From NCBI GenBank assembly GCA_902782225.1, contig CACZMF010000021.1, positions 1 to 42,993 on the forward strand: a stretch of DNA of 42,993 bases, written 5' to 3'. The stretch comes from an uncultured Bacteroidia bacterium. Its GTDB lineage: Bacteria > Bacteroidota > Bacteroidia > Bacteroidales > UBA932. How positions within the stretch are numbered: position 1 is the first letter of the stretch; every line of letters starts with the position of its first letter. The notes beneath the pieces are model-generated. The model was not told the DNA's origin. It was given only the letters and a program-made list of their open reading frames with translations, and searched no databases. Below, one piece after another: positions 32,217 through 40,871 of the stretch. The translations under genes and the position numbers were made by a program.

Positions 32217-33160
32217 TGATACGCGCAGGCATCATAGGCGGCGCCGGCTACACGGCGGGCGAGCTGATACGCCTCCTCCTCAACCATCCGGAGGCGGAAA
32301 TCTCCTTCGTGCACTCGGAAAGCAGCGCAGGAAAGCTGCTCAGCGAGATTCACGAAGGCATCTACGGCGACACGGACCTGCGTTTCACGCCGGAAATCTG
32401 CCTGGACGGCATCGACGTGCTCTTCCTGTGCTCGGCTCACGGAGCGAGCCGCGCCTTCTGGGAGTCGCACCCCAGGCCCGAAGGCCTGAAGGTCGTGGAC
32501 CTCGCGCAGGACTTCCGCGACGGCTCCTGCGGCTATGTCTATGGCCTGCCGGAATGCAACGCGGCTGCGATTCGGGGCGCCGAGAGCGTGGCGAATCCGG
32601 GATGCTTCGCGACGGCGATCCAGCTCTCGCTTCTGCCCCTCTCGGCTGCCGGACTGCTGAAATCCGCCGTCCAGGTCACGGCCATCACCGGCTCCACCGG
32701 CGCAGGCGCCCGTCCCGGCCCCACCACCCATTTCAGCTGGCGCTCCGGCAACATCTCCGCCTACAAGATATTCGAGCATCAGCACCTCGCCGAAATCCGC
32801 CGCACCCTTGCTTCCCCTGAAATCCACTTCATCCCTCTCCGGGGCGACTTCCCCCGCGGAATTTTCGCTGCGGTCCACACCGAGTGCCCCCTCGACGAAG
32901 CCGCCGCCCGCAAGCTCTACGAAGACTACTACGCCTCGGCCCCATTCACTTTCGTGGCTCCTGGCGCCGTGGATCTGAAGCAGGTCACGGGCACGAACAA
33001 GTGCCTCCTCCAACTGGAAAAGCACGGCGACCGCCTCGTCGTCTGCTCGGTCATCGACAACCTCCTCAAAGGCGCCTCCGGCCAGGCGGTCCAGAATATG
33101 AACCTGATGTTCGGACTCCCGGAAACATCCGGCCTGCGCCTGAAGGCAACAGCATTTTAG
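32216..33160 (+). CDS. argC: N-acyl-gamma-glutamyl-phosphate reductase
   Basis: A 314-residue NADPH-dependent reductase making the glutamate semialdehyde intermediate. NADP motif GIIGGAGYTAGELIRLL at residues 5-21; the active-site cysteine lies in NPGCFATAIQLSLLPL; HHxH-like and GTNKCLLQL C-terminal elements are present. I set the start at 32216 (MIRAGI), which overlaps the argG stop. The same frame stays open further upstream, inside argG, but that extension is a shadow. The next gene starts one base after the stop. Confidence 0.96.
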   Translation: MIRAGIIGGAGYTAGELIRLLLNHPEAEISFVHSESSAGKLLSEIHEGIYGDTDLRFTPEICLDGIDVLFLCSAHGASRAFWESHPRPEGLKVVDLAQDFRDGSCGYVYGLPECNAAAIRGAESVANPGCFATAIQLSLLPLSAAGLLKSAVQVTAITGSTGAGARPGPTTHFSWRSGNISAYKIFEHQHLAEIRRTLASPEIHFIPLRGDFPRGIFAAVHTECPLDEAAARKLYEDYYASAPFTFVAPGAVDLKQVTGTNKCLLQLEKHGDRLVVCSVIDNLLKGASGQAVQNMNLMFGLPETSGLRLKATAF

Positions 33161-33161
33161 C

Positions 33162-34301
33162 ATGGAACTGTTTGACGTATATAATCTTTTTGATGTCGTG
33201 CCGGTGCGGGCAAAGGGATGCCGGGTGTGGGACGACAAGGGGACTGAGTATCTGGACCTGTATGGAGGCCATGCCGTCATTTCAGTGGGCCACAGCCACC
33301 CTTCGTACCTTAAGGCCCTGTCGGAGCAGGCAGCAAAGATCGGCTTCTACTCCAACAGCGTCCGCAATCCGCTGCAGGAAAAACTGGCGGCGAGAATAGG
33401 CCAGGTCAGCGGCTACGACGACTACAGCCTCTTCCTTGACAACAGCGGCGCGGAATCCAACGAAAACGCCCTGAAACTGGCCTCCTTCGCCACCGGCCGC
33501 GACCGCGTTGTCGCCTTCCGGAAGAGCTTCCACGGCAGGACTTCAGGAGCCGTGGCAGCCACAGACAACCCCGCAATAGTCTCGCCCTTCAACTCCCACC
33601 ACCGCATCACCTTCTGCGAACTCGGCGACAGCGAGGCAGTTGAAAAAGAGCTCGCCATGGGCGACGTAGCCGCCGTCATCATTGAGGGTATACAGGGCTG
33701 CGGAGGCATTAACATCCCCTCCGGTGAATTCCTCCGGGAGCTGTCGGATCTTTGCAAAAGATACGGCGCCGTGCTCATCCTCGACGAAGTCCAAAGCGGC
33801 TATGGCCGCACCGGCAGGTTTTTCGCCCACCAGTGGGCCGGCATACGCCCAGGCATCATATCGATGGGCAAGGGCATAGCCAACGGCTTCCCCTGCGGAG
33901 GCATCCTGATCGCTCCTGAGTTCCAGCCGAAAAAGGGGATGCTCGGCACCACTTTCGGCGGCAACTACCTTGCCTGCGCCTGTGCCCTCGCGGTGCTCGA
34001 TATCATTGAGAAAGAGGGGCTTATGGCCAATGCCCTGGCCTGCGGCGACTACCTTCTTGGGGAGCTTTCGGAGATGGCTCCCGGCACCCACGTCAAGGAA
34101 GTCCGCGGCAAGGGCCTGATGATAGGAATAGAGTTCGACGAGCCCATCGACGAGCTTCGCCGCCGCCTGCTCTACGACCACCACATCTTCACAGGCGTCG
34201 CCGGCAAGAACATCATCCGCCTTCTCCCTCCCCTCTGCCTCTCCCTCCAGGACTGCGACCGCTTCCTCTCTGTCATTCTGAACGAAGTGAAGAATCTATA
34301 A
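33162..34301 (+). CDS. argD: Acylornithine aminotransferase
   Basis: A 379-residue class III PLP aminotransferase converting N-acyl-glutamate semialdehyde to N-acylornithine. The PLP lysine is in SMGKGIANGFPCGG (about 234-247), with LDEVQSGYGRTG ahead of it and NSGAESNENALKLA near residue 90. The protein resembles both acetylornithine and succinylornithine transaminases. The final residues SVILNEVKNL are encoded by a dispersed repeat (34270-34297), so the natural C-terminus was probably a few residues different. The carbamoyltransferase follows after 4 bases. Confidence 0.93.
   Translation: MELFDVYNLFDVVPVRAKGCRVWDDKGTEYLDLYGGHAVISVGHSHPSYLKALSEQAAKIGFYSNSVRNPLQEKLAARIGQVSGYDDYSLFLDNSGAESNENALKLASFATGRDRVVAFRKSFHGRTSGAVAATDNPAIVSPFNSHHRITFCELGDSEAVEKELAMGDVAAVIIEGIQGCGGINIPSGEFLRELSDLCKRYGAVLILDEVQSGYGRTGRFFAHQWAGIRPGIISMGKGIANGFPCGGILIAPEFQPKKGMLGTTFGGNYLACACALAVLDIIEKEGLMANALACGDYLLGELSEMAPGTHVKEVRGKGLMIGIEFDEPIDELRRRLLYDHHIFTGVAGKNIIRLLPPLCLSLQDCDRFLSVILNEVKNL
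34270..34297 (-). repeat. Dispersed 28-bp repeat, copy C, forming the argD end
   Basis: On the minus strand AGATTCTTCACT then TCGTTCAGAATGACAG, 25 of 28 identical to copy B at 22807. Read on the plus strand in frame it encodes the last residues of ArgD just before its stop. Confidence 0.88.
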
Positions 34302-34305
34302 CCAT

Positions 34306-35268
34306 ATGAAGCAATTCTTTTACGCAAAAGACATAGGTGATATCAAAGCGGCGCTCGAAGAAGCGCGGCAGGTTAAGGCGAACCGGCTGGCGTGGCGCGG
34401 GCTGGGAGAAGGGAAGACCATAATGCTGGTCTTCTTCAACAGCAGCCTCCGCACGCGCCTGAGCAGTCAGAAAGCCGCCCTGAATCTCGGCCTCAGCCCC
34501 ATAGTGCTCAACATAGGCCAGGACAGCTGGAAACTTGAGACCGAACTCGGAGTGGTTATGGACGGTGACAAGTCCGAGCACCTGCGCGAGGCCATCCCCG
34601 TGATGGGTTGCTACTGCGACCTCATCGGCGTGCGCTCATTCGCCGGCCTGACTGACCGCGAAGCCGACTACGCCGAATCCGTGCTGCAGCAGTTCGTGCA
34701 GTACAGCGGCCGCCCGGTGATAAGCCTCGAGTCCGCCACCGTCCACCCCTGCCAGGCCTTCGCCGACCTTATCACCATCGACGAACACAAGCGCAAGCCC
34801 CGTCCTAAGGTGGTCCTGACCTGGGCTCCGCATCCCCGCGCCCTGCCCCAGGCAGTGCCCAACTCCTTTGCTGAATGGATGATAGCAGCCGGAATGGACC
34901 TTGTCATCACCCAGCCCGAAGGCTACGAACTCGACCCCCGCTTCACGTCCGGAGCCCGTATCGAGTACGACCAGATGAAGGCTCTCGAGGGCGCCGACTT
35001 CGTGTATGCAAAGAACTGGAGCTGCCCCGGGGTCACAAATCCGGAGCAGTATGGACAGATACTCAGCCACGACAGGTCCTGGACCGTGGATGAGGCGCAT
35101 ATGGCGGTCACGGACAACGCCTTCTTTATGCATTGCCTGCCGGTGCGGCGCAACGTGATCGTGTCCGACGCCGTCATCGACGCGCCCACGAGCCTCGTGA
35201 TCCCTGAGGCGGCGAACAGGGAGATTGCGGCGCAGGTGGTCATGAAACGAATGCTTGAGAGTCTATGA
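34306..35268 (+). CDS. argF': N-succinylornithine carbamoyltransferase-type enzyme
   Basis: A 320-residue transcarbamylase. The carbamoyl-phosphate loop reads FFNSSLRTRLS (about 43-53), the form used by acylornithine transcarbamylases rather than STRT of ordinary ornithine enzymes. Long stretches such as MDGDKSEHLREAIPVMGCYC, TWAPHPRALPQAVPNSFAEW and FMHCLPVRRN follow the Bacteroides fragilis succinylornithine enzyme as I recall it. Residue 90, which decides succinyl versus acetyl substrate there (Pro versus Glu), is Ser here. It makes N-acylcitrulline, so the later deacylase must remove the group. Stop overlaps the argB start by 4 bases. Confidence 0.92.
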   Translation: MKQFFYAKDIGDIKAALEEARQVKANRLAWRGLGEGKTIMLVFFNSSLRTRLSSQKAALNLGLSPIVLNIGQDSWKLETELGVVMDGDKSEHLREAIPVMGCYCDLIGVRSFAGLTDREADYAESVLQQFVQYSGRPVISLESATVHPCQAFADLITIDEHKRKPRPKVVLTWAPHPRALPQAVPNSFAEWMIAAGMDLVITQPEGYELDPRFTSGARIEYDQMKALEGADFVYAKNWSCPGVTNPEQYGQILSHDRSWTVDEAHMAVTDNAFFMHCLPVRRNVIVSDAVIDAPTSLVIPEAANREIAAQVVMKRMLESL

Positions 35269-36044
35269 TTACGGTAGTCAAGATAGGGGGCCATGTGCTC
35301 GACGATGAAGCGCTCCTTGGGCGCTTCTGCAAGGATTTCATCGCCCTGGCCGGCACGAAGCTGCTGGTCCATGGCGGCGGAGCCCTGGCCGGCGATGTAC
35401 AGAAGGCGCTGGGCATTGAACCTCAGATGGTTGAAGGGCGCCGGGTCACTGACGCCGACACGCTCCGCGTGGTCACGATGGTCTATTCCGGCTGGTGCAA
35501 CAAGCGCCTGGTGGCTCTGCTCCAGAGCCTTGGGTGCAACGCCATAGGCCTTTCGGGCTGCGATGCCGGATGCATCACCTCGGCCATGCGCCTGCCCCGC
35601 GTGCTTGCCGACGGCAAGACGAAGGTGGATTACGGATTTGTGGGCGATGTGCGCCCTTCGAGCATCGACACCCGCTTCGTGCGCAACATACTGGGAATGG
35701 GGTTGGTGCCCGTGTTCAGCGCCATCAACCACGACGGCCGCGGGCAGCTTCTGAACACCAATGCCGACACCGTGGCCTCCAGCATCGCCGCCGCCCTTGG
35801 TGCGCGCCTGGTGTGCTGTTTTGAGAAGGAAGGGGTGCTTTCCGACGTGGACGATCCTTCCAGCGTGATTCCTTTTATCGATTCCGCTGAATTTGAGAGG
35901 CTTAAGGCGTCCGGCACCGTGGCCGGAGGGATGCTCCCGAAACTGGAAAATGCTTTCGCCGCCCTGCGTCAGGGTGTGCCCGAGGTCATCTTGAAGTCGG
36001 CGTCGGGACTGCTCAGCAGGGGTGGCACCAAGATATGTTTATGA
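35265..36044 (+). CDS. argB: N-acylglutamate kinase
   Basis: A 259-residue amino-acid kinase-fold enzyme phosphorylating N-acylglutamate. It starts MITVVKIGGHVLDDE; LLVHGGGALAGDVQKAL is the substrate loop, and INHDGRGQLLNTNADTVASSIA is the nucleotide and acyl-glutamate region. It is the short, non-fused form without an N-terminal extension for arginine inhibition, so feedback control may lie elsewhere. It overlaps argE by 10 bases. Confidence 0.95.
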   Translation: MITVVKIGGHVLDDEALLGRFCKDFIALAGTKLLVHGGGALAGDVQKALGIEPQMVEGRRVTDADTLRVVTMVYSGWCNKRLVALLQSLGCNAIGLSGCDAGCITSAMRLPRVLADGKTKVDYGFVGDVRPSSIDTRFVRNILGMGLVPVFSAINHDGRGQLLNTNADTVASSIAAALGARLVCCFEKEGVLSDVDDPSSVIPFIDSAEFERLKASGTVAGGMLPKLENAFAALRQGVPEVILKSASGLLSRGGTKICL

Positions 36045-37126
36045 AGTACCTGGATGATTCGATAGAGCTGCTGCGCCGTATGGTCCGTGTCCCGTCTCCG
36101 TCTTTTGAGGAGGCTGCGGTTGTGGATCTGATTTCCAACGCTTTGCGCGATTGGGGAGTGCCGCATTCGGTGGATAGGGGCAACATTCTTGCCGTCTCCG
36201 AAGGCTTTGATCCCGCCCGCCCGACGCTCGCCCTTGATGCCCATATCGACACTGTGCCTCCATGCGAAGGCTACAGTTTCGACCCCTTCGATCCGGGGGC
36301 CGATCCTGCCGTGGTCCGGGGCCTTGGAAGCAATGACGACGGGGGCAGCGTGGCGGCAATGGTATCCGTGTTCCGCGCCCTGCGCTCCGAGCCGCTGCCG
36401 TTCAACCTGCTGTTGACCCTGTGTTGCGAGGAGGAGCGCTCCGGGCCGGACGGAGCCGCCTGGGTGTATGCTCCCGACGGCCTGCTTTCTTCCCGGGGAA
36501 TGCTGCCCCGCTGGGCCATCGTGGGCGAGCCCACCGGCCTTCGCGCTGCCACCAGCGAACGTGGCCTGCTGGTGCTGGACGGCGAAGCGCACGGGGTGGC
36601 CGGGCACGCTGCGCGCGGCGAGGGGGTGAATGCGCTCTACATTGCCTTGGACGACATCGCCGCCCTGCGTGCGCACCGCTTCGGGCGCGTGTCTCCCGTG
36701 ATGGGGGAAGTGCGGCTGAGCGTGACGCAGATCCAGGCGGGCACGGCTCATAACGTGGTGCCGGACAGTTGTCGCTTCGTCGTGGACGTGCGCCCCACGG
36801 AACTCTACAGCCCCGAGGAACTGCTCACCGAACTGCAGGGCCTCTGCCGCAGCACGCTGGTGCCAAGGCGCATGGGCAACCGTTCGTCCGCCAGCTTCCC
36901 CGGCTCGCCCCTCGTGCGCACCGTGGAGGCGCTGGGGATCCCCGTGTTCTCGTCTCCTACGACTTCCGACTGGATGCGTATGGGATGCGACGCCGTGAAG
37001 CTCGGCCCCGGGGAGTCTTCCCGTTCCCACCGCCCCGACGAATATGTGACGCGGGATGAAATAGCCGGCGCTATCAAGATGTACACCGATATAATTATGA
37101 ATCTATATGGCAACATTGTGGAATAA
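36035..37126 (+). CDS. argE: M20 deacylase (acetylornithine/acetylcitrulline deacetylase type)
   Basis: A 363-residue M20 family metallohydrolase that removes the acyl group from N-acylornithine or, in this pathway, N-acylcitrulline. The first zinc motif LDAHIDTVPP (about 69-78) and the bridging Asp in GLGSNDDGGSVAAM are present, with the catalytic Glu pair in CCEEERSG. The lid domain includes GVAGHAARGEGVNALY. Starts at 36035 (MFMKY) or 36041 (MKY) are possible; both overlap the argB end. argH begins 20 bases before its stop, in another frame. Confidence 0.92.
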   Translation: MFMKYLDDSIELLRRMVRVPSPSFEEAAVVDLISNALRDWGVPHSVDRGNILAVSEGFDPARPTLALDAHIDTVPPCEGYSFDPFDPGADPAVVRGLGSNDDGGSVAAMVSVFRALRSEPLPFNLLLTLCCEEERSGPDGAAWVYAPDGLLSSRGMLPRWAIVGEPTGLRAATSERGLLVLDGEAHGVAGHAARGEGVNALYIALDDIAALRAHRFGRVSPVMGEVRLSVTQIQAGTAHNVVPDSCRFVVDVRPTELYSPEELLTELQGLCRSTLVPRRMGNRSSASFPGSPLVRTVEALGIPVFSSPTTSDWMRMGCDAVKLGPGESSRSHRPDEYVTRDEIAGAIKMYTDIIMNLYGNIVE

Positions 37127-38423
37127 GGGCACCGAGGCCGATGCACGGGTGGAAGATTTCACCGTGGGAAACGACAGGGTGCTGGACCTGCGGCTGGCGC
37201 GCTACGACGTCTCGGGCTCGCGGGCGCATATCAGCATGCTTTGCAGCATAGGGCTGCTGACGAAGGAGGAGTGGCGGACGCTCGACGCCGCGCTTGCGGA
37301 CATTGCTGCGAGCGTGGAGGACGGGAGCTTCGTGCTCGAACCGGACGTGGAAGACATCCACTCGCAGGTGGAGCTGCTGCTCACGCGCCGGCTCGGTGAA
37401 GTCGGGAAGAAGATCCATTCCGGCCGTTCGCGCAACGACCAGGTGCTAGTGGACGTGAAGCTGTTCCTGAAGGATGAACTTATCTCGGTGCGGGGTGAGG
37501 TGGCCGCTCTGTTCCGGACGCTGCAGGAGCTCAGCGAGCGGCACAAGGAGGTGCTGCTGCCGGGCTACACACACGGGCAGATAGCAATGCCGTCGTCGTT
37601 CGGGCTCTGGTTCGGGGCTTATGCGGAGGCGCTCGTGGAAGATGTGTATATGCTGCACGGAGCTTTTAAAGTGGTGGACAGCAATCCTTTGGGCTCCGGC
37701 GCCGGCTACGGGGGCTCCTTCCCGCTCGACCGGGAGATGACCACGCAGCTGCTGGGCTTTGGGAGCATGAGCTACAACAGCGTGGGCGCGCAGCTCGGGC
37801 GCGGCAAGGCTGAGAAGTGCGTCGCATCGGCCCTCGGCAGCGTTGCGCTCACCCTGAACAAGTTCGCCGCCGACTGCTGCATGTACATGTCGCCCAACTA
37901 CGGATTCATTTCGTTCCCCGACAATCTGACCACCGGCTCCAGCATCATGCCGCACAAGAAGAATCCGGACGTGTGGGAGATTATGCGTGGGCGCTGCAAC
38001 CGCATCATGGCGGCCGAAAATGAGATATCCCTGCTCTGCGGCAACCTGCCGCACGGCTACCACCGCGACCTGCAGCTCCTGAAGGACATTCTGTTCCCCG
38101 CCCTGGAGTCCTTGCACGAGTGCCTTAAGATGGCGGATTATATGCTTAAATATATAAAGGTAAACGAGCACATACTGGATAATCCACTCTACGAGCACCT
38201 GTTCACAGTCGAGGAAGTCAACGCCCGCGTGCTGGCAGGGACACCGTTCCGTGATGCCTACAGGCAGGTGGGAATCGAAGTGGGAGAAGGGCGCTTCAAA
38301 TATTCCCGCGGTTCCGGCTCCGGGCTTTCCGCATCGGCTCTTGGCCACACCCATGCCGGCAGCATCGGCAATCTCTGCAACGACAAGATTGCCCTGCGTA
38401 TGGAGCAGGCGCTGAAGTGGTGA
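37107..38423 (+). CDS. argH: Argininosuccinate lyase
   Basis: A 438-residue fumarase/aspartase superfamily enzyme that splits argininosuccinate into arginine and fumarate. The three conserved regions are DIHSQVELLLTRRLG with HSGRSRNDQ, LPGYTHGQIAMPSSFG, and the family signature GSSIMPHKKNPD (catalytic Ser in the mobile loop). Length is slightly short but complete. It is the last gene of the arginine operon and is convergent with the PIN toxin gene 18 bases away. Confidence 0.97.
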   Translation: MATLWNKGTEADARVEDFTVGNDRVLDLRLARYDVSGSRAHISMLCSIGLLTKEEWRTLDAALADIAASVEDGSFVLEPDVEDIHSQVELLLTRRLGEVGKKIHSGRSRNDQVLVDVKLFLKDELISVRGEVAALFRTLQELSERHKEVLLPGYTHGQIAMPSSFGLWFGAYAEALVEDVYMLHGAFKVVDSNPLGSGAGYGGSFPLDREMTTQLLGFGSMSYNSVGAQLGRGKAEKCVASALGSVALTLNKFAADCCMYMSPNYGFISFPDNLTTGSSIMPHKKNPDVWEIMRGRCNRIMAAENEISLLCGNLPHGYHRDLQLLKDILFPALESLHECLKMADYMLKYIKVNEHILDNPLYEHLFTVEEVNARVLAGTPFRDAYRQVGIEVGEGRFKYSRGSGSGLSASALGHTHAGSIGNLCNDKIALRMEQALKW

Positions 38424-38441
38424 GTGATCCGGCCTGGCAAA

Positions 38442-38858
38442 TCAGCCGGCGCTGATATTGGCGAGAAACTCCCCGGGAGTGCACACTTCAAGGGCCGTGT
38501 GGCCTTTGAAGTGTTTTGTGTTGTTGGTCACGATCACGTCGCAGTCGCCCTCGGCGATGGATATCTGCAGGGCGTCTTCGAAATCGGGGCAGTCCGAGCG
38601 CAGGGCGTCGAAAATATTGTATTCGTCCAGTTTAAGAACCCGCCATGTTTTTCGCATGGCGTCAACGCTTGTCAAAATGGCCTTGTGGTCGAAGAGTTTA
38701 CGGCAGGAGTAAACAGCATCGGCTATGCTGAGGGCGGATATGCTGATGCGTATGACGTCCAGCTTTGCCAGTTGGGCAATCTGTCTGGATGCTTCTGATG
38801 ATGGACGCCCTTCAATCATGGTGTCCATAATGACATTGGTGTCAAAGAATACTCTCAT
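38442..38858 (-). CDS. PIN-domain toxin (VapC-like)
   Basis: A 138-residue PIN ribonuclease domain. It begins MRVFFDTNVIMD with the first conserved Asp; later acidic residues lie in SISALSIADAVY and in DCPDFEDALQISIAEGDCDVIVTNNTKHF, which holds the FEDA..A and VTxN pattern of PIN toxins. It likely cleaves a structured RNA when freed from its antitoxin. Its start overlaps the upstream antitoxin stop by 4 bases, the usual antitoxin-toxin arrangement. Confidence 0.9.
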   Translation of the reverse strand: MRVFFDTNVIMDTMIEGRPSSEASRQIAQLAKLDVIRISISALSIADAVYSCRKLFDHKAILTSVDAMRKTWRVLKLDEYNIFDALRSDCPDFEDALQISIAEGDCDVIVTNNTKHFKGHTALEVCTPGEFLANISAG

Positions 38859-39136
38859 ATCTCACCAAGCGCATGAGCAAGCCGTTCATCGGCTGCGATT
38901 TCTTCTTTCGTGAATGTGGCTTTCCCGGGAAGTCTCATTGCAAGTATATCCGGGCTGATTTCCGTAGGGATTACTACTTTAGGCCATTCAAGTTCCTGCG
39001 GCATCATCCGCTCAAGGGCTTCTTCGACCAGGCTGTTGAGGCTGCGTTGCTCTCTCTTGGCGCGAAGCTTTGCCCTCATCAGAAGGTTTTCGTCCAGCCG
39101 GAAGGCGGTTTGGATTTTTTTCGAGCTTGTCTGCAT
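38855..39136 (-). CDS. Antitoxin, ribbon-helix-helix type
   Basis: A 93-residue protein starting MQTSSKKIQTAFRLDENL. Residues about 7-45 look like a ribbon-helix-helix DNA-binding domain (KIQTAFRLDENLLMRAKLRAKREQ, split here by the strand-helix junction), followed by a disordered toxin-binding arm ending GKATFTKEEIAADERLAHAL. It precedes the PIN toxin gene and overlaps it by 4 bases. The frame stays open far upstream, but that part overlaps the rRNA promoter and leader and is not coding. It probably represses its own promoter in the AT-rich region 39137-39180. Confidence 0.82.
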   Translation of the reverse strand: MQTSSKKIQTAFRLDENLLMRAKLRAKREQRSLNSLVEEALERMMPQELEWPKVVIPTEISPDILAMRLPGKATFTKEEIAADERLAHALGEI

Positions 39137-39251
39137 ACCATATATATTAAAGGCGAAGATAAAAAGAATATAACAAAAATCAAAAGTGTTATATATGTTT
39201 TTGGGGTCAAAAAAGATTTTTGAAAAATATTTAAAAAAAATCGAGAAAAAA

Positions 39252-39282
39252 TTTGGTGGGTAAAAAAAAATGTGTACCTTTG
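39252..39282 (+). promoter_or_regulatory. Bacteroidota-type promoter for 23S rRNA
   Basis: TTTG (39252-39255), 19 bases, TACCTTTG (39275-39282): an ideal match to the Bacteroidota consensus, preceded by a strongly AT-rich stretch (39150-39250) of the kind that boosts rRNA promoters. The expected start near 39289 leaves about 175 bases of leader, which includes GTTCATTGACAATACTG at 39318, a motif often found in rRNA leaders of this phylum. Confidence 0.85.
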
Positions 39283-39462
39283 CATCCCCTTCGGAAAGGA
39301 GGGGAAACAAAACAAAAAGTTCATTGACAATACTGAGAGAGATAACGAGGTAAAAAGAGATTATAGTCTGTAATATAATTCGAGTTTTTTCGAGTTGTAG
39401 GGCTACAATTTCAAGGCAAAACGAGTAAAACTTGAGACGAAGAGTCGCAAGTGATTCACAAA

Positions 39463-40870
<1,408 letters not shown>

Positions 40871-40871
<1 letters not shown>

